From the NCBI GenBank assembly GCA_007280315.1, contig QYQC01000162.1, positions 1-43,621 of the forward strand: 43,621 bases of DNA. The letters are read 5' to 3'. The first letter of the stretch is position 1; each line of letters opens with the position of its first letter. The translations under genes were made by a program, and so were the position numbers. Below are positions 39,147 to 43,621 of the stretch, piece by piece. The notes below the pieces were generated by a model. That model made no database searches. It was not told the DNA's origin and worked only from the letters and a program-made list of their open reading frames with translations. This DNA comes from Betaproteobacteria bacterium. GTDB taxonomy: Bacteria; Pseudomonadota; Gammaproteobacteria; Burkholderiales; SG8-39.

Positions 39147-40451
39147 TCAGAACAGGGGCCGGCCCAGCGCAAAAAACATGGCGGCGACTGCGAGCGCCAT
39201 GATCAGGGTGGCGAGCCAGCCCAGGATTCTGAGCTGGCGCTTGATGGTAAATCGGCCCATGATTTCCGGCCGCACCGCCATCAGCATCATGACTGCCATG
39301 ATCGGTACCGAAATCACGCCGTTAATGACCGCGCTCCATATGAGCGCCCTGACAGGCGGAATGTCGGTGAAATTCAGCGCGACGCCAACGAGCGTCGCCA
39401 CCGTCAGAATAGTGTAAAAGCCGCGCGCCTCCGCCAGCCGCAAGCCCAATCCGATCGGCCAGCGGAACGACTCCGCCACCGCGTAAGCCGCCGATCCCGC
39501 GAGGATCGGGATGGCGAGCATGCCGGTGCCGATGATCCCCGCGGCGAACAGCGCGAACGCGAATTCGCCTCCGATCGGCCGCAGCGCTTCGGCGGCCTGC
39601 GCCGAACTCTGAATGTCGGTGATGCCGTGTACGTTGAGCGTCGCCGCGGCGGTCAGCATGATGAAAAAGGCGACCGTGTTCGAAAAGATCATGCCGACAT
39701 AGGTATCGAGCTTGATCCGGCTGAGGTGCGCCCTCGCCTGCCCCGGCGCCTCGCGCAGCGGCTCCTCCCCGGGTCCTGCGCGCTGCTCTTCGACTTCCTG
39801 CGACGCTTGCCAGAAAAACAAATACGGGCTGATGGTGGTGCCGAACACCGCGACCAGCGTGAGCAGGTAGTCGGCATCGAGCTGGGTGGGTGGCACCAGC
39901 GCGCGCCACAGCACCTCGCCCCAGGGAATCTGCACCACGAACGCAGTGGCGACGTAGGCGAACAACGTGAGTGTCAGCCATTTCAGAATCGGCGCGTAGC
40001 GCGGAAACGGGATGAACACCTGCAACCCGAGCGACAGCATGGCAAAGGCGACGATGGCCAGATGCGGCGATCCGCCGATGAGCAGGCGCAAGGCGGCGGC
40101 CATGGCGCCCAGGTCAACGGCGATGTTGATGGTGTTCGCCACCAGCAGCAGGCCGACCACGCCGTGCAGCAGCCAGCGCGGGTAGTGCTCGCGAATATTG
40201 GCCGCAAGCCCGTGGCCGGTCACCCGGCCGATACGTGCGCTGACAATCTGGATGCCGATCATCAGCGGCAGTGTGAACAGTATCGACCAGAGCATGCCAT
40301 AGCCGAACTGGGCGCCGGCCTGCGAATAGGTTGCTATGCCGCTTGGATCGTCATCGGCGGCGCCGGTGACCAGGCCCGGTCCGAGCCGCTTCAGCAGCGG
40401 CGTGGCTGGCTTGGCGGCCGGGGAGCGGCCGGGCGAGAGCGCTTTTTTCAT
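39147..40451 (-). CDS. Nramp-family metal transporter with variant metal-site motifs
   Basis: 434 residues, about eleven helices. The N-terminal LGPGLVTGAADDDPSGIATYSQAGAQFGYGMLW aligns with Nramp TM1, but the canonical DPGN is DPSG (35-38). In TM6 the usual AxxMPHNxxLHS appears as GTTISPYLFFWQ (204-215), with no methionine. These two segments form the metal site in MntH/Nramp. Loss of the methionine is a known trait of Nramp-related magnesium transporters, so specificity may differ from Mn/Fe. No MntR site was recognised upstream. The protein is a secondary transporter in the inner membrane. Confidence 0.88.
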   Translation of the reverse strand: MKKALSPGRSPAAKPATPLLKRLGPGLVTGAADDDPSGIATYSQAGAQFGYGMLWSILFTLPLMIGIQIVSARIGRVTGHGLAANIREHYPRWLLHGVVGLLLVANTINIAVDLGAMAAALRLLIGGSPHLAIVAFAMLSLGLQVFIPFPRYAPILKWLTLTLFAYVATAFVVQIPWGEVLWRALVPPTQLDADYLLTLVAVFGTTISPYLFFWQASQEVEEQRAGPGEEPLREAPGQARAHLSRIKLDTYVGMIFSNTVAFFIMLTAAATLNVHGITDIQSSAQAAEALRPIGGEFAFALFAAGIIGTGMLAIPILAGSAAYAVAESFRWPIGLGLRLAEARGFYTILTVATLVGVALNFTDIPPVRALIWSAVINGVISVPIMAVMMLMAVRPEIMGRFTIKRQLRILGWLATLIMALAVAAMFFALGRPLF

Positions 40452-40586
40452 GGTCGGGGCCGATTCCGAATGCGACCGCGTCGCGGCACGACGCCGCGCG
40501 GTGGCCGCGCGCAGTCTAGCGCATTCTTTCGACGTCGAGCGGGATAATTTCGACGGCAGGCGCCGCCGGTCGCGCCGGAGGCGCGG

Positions 40587-41795
40587 CTACAGCCAGCGCT
40601 GCATCGAATAGCCGCCGATCAGCGGCCGCTGCATCGCGGCGCGGAACATCTGCCGGCCCCACTTGAATTCCTTGTACAGCACGATAAAACGCCACAGGTC
40701 GCGCATCACCTTGGCGCGATCGCGCCAGGGGAGGGCCATCAGCGCTGCGGGAAAGTCGGCTTCGTGCGGGCGGTCAAAGGCGATTTTGAGCGGATTCCAC
40801 TGGTCCGACGTGCGCCGCACTTCGGAAGCGATCATGCGCCGGTACATGTCCTGCACCGGCAGGTTGCGCGCACGTGCCTCGACCACCGCTTCACCGCTGA
40901 TCGCGCCCGAATGCAGCGCGCAACTCATACCCTCGCCGATCATGTTGAGAAAACCCGCCGCCTGGCCGGTGATCAGCACGTTGCCTTTGCCGAACACGTA
41001 GCGATTGATCAGCGACGGTCCGAAATTCTCGCCGCAGCCCTCGTCATCGGTGTGCGGGTGCAGGCGTACGCCATGCTTCTCGGCCAGATAGTTCACCACG
41101 TTTTCGTGCTTCCTGGCGAAATTGTCGCCGCGCTTGAACCCGACGCCGACGATCTGCCGCCCGTCGCGGGCGTGGCTCCAGGTGTAATGCCCCAGACCGG
41201 GATGGAACCAGAAATGGAAGTAATCGGGAGACAGCGGGCAATCGATAATGTCGTGGAATTTCTGTCCGACGAAAAACCAGGGAATGGACTGCGGGTAGTC
41301 AGGATAGATGGCGCGGATCACAAGCGAACTCGGTCCGTCGGCGCCGATCACCTGGCGCGCGCGGTATTCGACCGGCTCACCGTCTTTTCTCGCTTGCACA
41401 AGCACGTGATCGCCATTGTCCTCGAGCCCCGCGAACGAGGTGCGGTCGTGCACTTCGGCGCCGCTCGACTTGATCGCCCAGTAGTCGGAATACTTGCGGT
41501 GCAGATGCGGCGTGGTGCCGCCGAAAAAATCCATCGGCAGCGACACCATGCTGGGGAAATGGAAAGTCACGCCGCGGCACGAAGTCGGCTCGTGCAGCGC
41601 CTCGCGCGGCAAGGGACCGAAATTCTCCAGCAGGAAACGATGCCCGCGCGGCGACAGTATGCCGCTGCAGATCTTGTGGCGCGGGAGTTCCTTCCTCTCC
41701 AGCACGATGGTTTCCAGGCCGGCGTCCACCAGCCGCTTCGCTGCGGCCGCCGCCGACAGGCTGGCGCCGACGATGATTACGTCAACCGAGCGCAT
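40587..41795 (-). CDS. Geranylgeranyl-reductase-family FAD-dependent oxidoreductase
   Basis: 402 residues. The N-terminal FAD fold is VDVIIVGASLSAAAAAKRLVDAGLETIVLERKE; the usual GxGxxG is GASLSA. RHKICSGILSPRG resembles the conserved substrate-side motif of the family, RQVIGADGPSSLVIRA is the DG motif, and VLITGQAAGFLNMIGEGMSCALHSGAISGEA is the second FAD-binding motif. Homologues reduce isoprenoid or other double bonds with electrons from ferredoxin. The dicluster iron-sulphur protein gene ends 18 bases upstream of this start, and the FAD-linked oxidase lies before that, making a likely three-gene operon. The C-terminal ~100 residues are helical and unassigned. Confidence 0.85.
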   Translation of the reverse strand: MRSVDVIIVGASLSAAAAAKRLVDAGLETIVLERKELPRHKICSGILSPRGHRFLLENFGPLPREALHEPTSCRGVTFHFPSMVSLPMDFFGGTTPHLHRKYSDYWAIKSSGAEVHDRTSFAGLEDNGDHVLVQARKDGEPVEYRARQVIGADGPSSLVIRAIYPDYPQSIPWFFVGQKFHDIIDCPLSPDYFHFWFHPGLGHYTWSHARDGRQIVGVGFKRGDNFARKHENVVNYLAEKHGVRLHPHTDDEGCGENFGPSLINRYVFGKGNVLITGQAAGFLNMIGEGMSCALHSGAISGEAVVEARARNLPVQDMYRRMIASEVRRTSDQWNPLKIAFDRPHEADFPAALMALPWRDRAKVMRDLWRFIVLYKEFKWGRQMFRAAMQRPLIGGYSMQRWL

Positions 41796-41813
41796 TGCTG
41801 TATGCCTTGTTCA

Positions 41814-42821
41814 TCATGTTCCATCATCCGCCAATTCCGCCAGGTGCACCACCGGACACTCGCTGACCTGACCGAAGGCGGCGCGGTCCTCCATGCTCTC
41901 CACCACGATGCGGGAGATATTGCGTCCCTGCAGTATCCAGCGCGGCTGGATCGATTCATCGTCGGCGCCGTCGGCGGTTTCCGGGCCCAAGCGTTGCGAC
42001 AGGCCGCGGGCAGTGGCCGGAATCGCGATGCGCTGCAAATCAAGGTTGAAGCAGCAACCCGCGGCTGCGCGCAGGCCATCGTAATACTTGACCAGGCGCT
42101 GGTAATCGGAATGATAGGCGCGCGGTTCGATCACGTACAGGTCGCCCGCGCGCAATGCGCCGCGCACGCGCGGCAGGGCACTCAAGGCTGCGCCCAGGCT
42201 GATGCAGGTTGATCCGGGCAGCCAGCGGCGCAAGTGGCGCAGCATCAGTCCGTCGGCGACGATGAGTGTCCTGATTCCGCGTAAAGGCGCAAGAAACCGG
42301 TCCAGGCGCTCCGCCGGAATCTGCGCGCCGGCTTCCAGCGCGAGCGCGATATCCTGACCGTCGTCATCCGCAATCGGCATGTTTTCCGCGGCGCCAAGCA
42401 GCGCTGCCGTCCGCGAAAGAATGTCGGGGTGTGCGCGCAGCGCCTCGCCCGCGAGCAGCACTGACGCAGAGGATGTCCGCGGCGCCAGCGGCCGCTGCGT
42501 TTGCGCGGCCATGCGCGCAAGCAGGCTTTCCATCGCGGCGGGTTGCAGCAGCTGGTGGCGCAGGTCCAGCGTCATCGCGACCAGATCGATTTCCTCCGGG
42601 CACACCGGTTCGCAGGCGGCGCACAGGGTGCAAGTGTTGACGGAGTCGGCGATGTCGGCCGGGCCGGCGCCATGTTGCAGTGCCTTGGCACGACCGAGGG
42701 GCGTCAGGCCAAGGTCGTGGCTGCGGCGCCACAGCGGGCACACCAGCAGGCACAGGCCGCAGCCGCTGCAAGAGGCAAAGCCCTTGCGCCGCCGTGGCGT
42801 GCTGTGTGTGAGGCCGAGCAT
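41814..42821 (-). CDS. Dicluster 4Fe-4S ferredoxin-type protein
   Basis: 335 residues from the ATG at 42821, two bases after the FAD-linked oxidase stop. The two clusters are CSGCGLCLLVCP (C18, 21, 24, 28) and CTLCAACEPVCP (C64, 67, 70, 74), the second continuing EEIDLVAMTLDLR as in GlpC/GlcF/HdrC-type subunits. The long remainder has no full CCG domains; only a GCCFNLDL segment near residue 245 recalls one. Probably an electron-transfer subunit between the FAD-linked oxidase and a partner. Context: sandwiched between the oxidase and the geranylgeranyl-reductase-like gene. Confidence 0.83.
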   Translation of the reverse strand: MLGLTHSTPRRRKGFASCSGCGLCLLVCPLWRRSHDLGLTPLGRAKALQHGAGPADIADSVNTCTLCAACEPVCPEEIDLVAMTLDLRHQLLQPAAMESLLARMAAQTQRPLAPRTSSASVLLAGEALRAHPDILSRTAALLGAAENMPIADDDGQDIALALEAGAQIPAERLDRFLAPLRGIRTLIVADGLMLRHLRRWLPGSTCISLGAALSALPRVRGALRAGDLYVIEPRAYHSDYQRLVKYYDGLRAAAGCCFNLDLQRIAIPATARGLSQRLGPETADGADDESIQPRWILQGRNISRIVVESMEDRAAFGQVSECPVVHLAELADDGT

Positions 42822-42823
42822 GC

Positions 42824-43621
42824 CTAGAAAATAGCGTGACGATTGAGGATCATCGCCGGATCGGCCGCGCGCTTCATGGCGAGGTGCCGGTCCACCAGAT
42901 CGTCGCCGAACGCGCGCCGGATATAGCCCTTCATCATGCCGCCGAAACGATAGTAGCTCGCGCCCATGTCGACGCCGATATCGTAAATCTCGTTCTTGAA
43001 CGATTGCAGCGTGTCGCGGCTGTAGGTCCCTTTGTCCAGCATCGGCTCGAATTCGCAGCCGTAGGCCCATCCTTCGGCATCGGGCGGAATACAGGACATT
43101 TCGTAATGGCTTCTATGCTCCGGGCGCAGCCGGATGCCGACCAGGTAAAGCGTGTAGTGAGAAAAGTACTTCCGGCAAACCGCATTGCCGCGCTCCACTG
43201 CTTCGACGAACTTCGTGGCCGAAGTCGCCAGGTCGGGAATCACCATCTGCCGGCTGCCCCAGAACTTCCACACCGCGCGCGAAAACACGACGCTGCGGTC
43301 GAACATCATTCCGTCACGCATGTATTCCGATCGCTGCAGTTCTGGAAACAGTTCGCGCTTGCGTTGCAGCAGGTACCAGGCTTCGCCGAGTTTCCACGGG
43401 CGCAGGGCATAGTGCGCCAGCATGCGCAGGCCGAAACCGAATTCACCGTAGCCGCGCAGCCGCGGCCGCCAGTCGGCCATGAACGCCGCTTCACGCGCGG
43501 CGGAATCGAACGCCAGCAGGACGTTCACCGCGCAGTCCATGATGGTGAGTATCCCCGAATAATCGCTGGCGTCATTGCGGTCGAGCAGCTGCAGGTCTTC
43601 AATGGCCGGGCGCAGCGAGTC
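42824..43621 (-). CDS. FAD-linked oxidase (VAO/PCMH type), C-terminal part, truncated by window end
   Basis: The frame is open from position 43621 to the stop at 42824, giving the last 265 residues. It resembles the C-terminal cap and end of GlcD/lactate-dehydrogenase-type flavoproteins: LRPAIEDLQLL at the left, then DWRPRLRGYGEFGFGLRMLAHY, and the ending FGDDLVDRHLAMKRAADPAMILNRHAIF, matching the usual lDP..ilNp.... The HGIG motif common in this superfamily is replaced by YYRFGGMMKG. The N-terminal FAD domain is outside the window, so the assignment rests on the C terminus and on the neighbouring iron-sulphur gene. Confidence 0.72.
   Translation of the reverse strand, partial: DSLRPAIEDLQLLDRNDASDYSGILTIMDCAVNVLLAFDSAAREAAFMADWRPRLRGYGEFGFGLRMLAHYALRPWKLGEAWYLLQRKRELFPELQRSEYMRDGMMFDRSVVFSRAVWKFWGSRQMVIPDLATSATKFVEAVERGNAVCRKYFSHYTLYLVGIRLRPEHRSHYEMSCIPPDAEGWAYGCEFEPMLDKGTYSRDTLQSFKNEIYDIGVDMGASYYRFGGMMKGYIRRAFGDDLVDRHLAMKRAADPAMILNRHAIF

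Noticed and set aside
1..43621. tRNA genes, rRNA, CRISPR arrays, complete transposons
   Set aside because: Read for cloverleaf ends, repeated spacers and transposase motifs on both strands; none recognised.

Overview
The window looks like a chromosomal segment of a high-GC betaproteobacterium. The main pointers are gene content and order: a divergent pair of 5-formyltetrahydrofolate cyclo-ligase and soluble lytic transglycosylase, followed by an overlapping NDUFA9-like epimerase, a GST and cca; and a divergent NdufAF7-type methyltransferase and pteridine reductase followed by ttcA. No rRNA, tRNA, CRISPR array, complete insertion sequence or prophage module was seen. The taxonomic call rests on remembered gene order and is an inference.

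Layout. 1-9.5 kb: the N-terminal half of leuS (minus), a FecR-SPOR periplasmic protein, uvrD, an acyltransferase-3 membrane protein, a yqaA operon (minus), ilvA, a diheme cytochrome c and a membrane-anchored BRO-N-like protein. 9.5-12.6 kb: a Crp/Fnr regulator, an orphan ABC-type substrate-binding protein and a DsrE-like protein, separated by long gene-free gaps. 12.6-19.6 kb: a compact housekeeping block (fau | slt-epimerase-gst-cca-C13 peptidase). 19.6-25.6 kb: a run of small minus-strand accessory genes (DUF1697, membrane protein, GNAT, HAD, thioesterase remnant, DUF488, PPOX, GFA, VOC, alpha/beta hydrolase, SnoaL-like) that look less GC-rich than their surroundings. 26-32 kb: a secreted EF-hand protein, DUF2905, GST plus hydrolase, a lipoprotein/S41 protease pair, MarC and a methyltransferase. 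32-38 kb: pteridine reductase, an array of three hairpins, ttcA, a helix-turn-helix/aminotransferase fusion, a nitronate monooxygenase and a ketopantoate-reductase-like protein. 38-43.6 kb: minus-strand transglutaminase-like, TfoX-N, variant Nramp transporter, and a redox cluster of geranylgeranyl-reductase-like flavoprotein, dicluster ferredoxin and FAD-linked oxidase (truncated by the window end).

Most striking signals. (1) A YdaS/Cro-like DNA-binding domain is joined in frame to a class V aminotransferase. An internal ATG with a good Shine-Dalgarno could make the enzyme alone, and a near-perfect 27-bp palindrome overlaps the likely -10 box just before the first start. (2) A G/C-rich palindromic repeat sits in frame inside leuS and adds about 22 residues at the edge of the editing domain. 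(3) Three successive hairpins, one with a perfect 21-bp stem, fill the gap before ttcA. (4) A three-gene flavin/iron-sulphur cluster has a geranylgeranyl-reductase-like member. (5) An Nramp homologue has altered metal-site motifs. (6) A membrane legumain-like (C13) protein sits after a cca that has lost its HD motif.

Limits: everything is read by eye from sequence. Family names rest on recognised motifs and not on database searches; start codons are chosen from motifs, ribosome-binding sites and overlaps.
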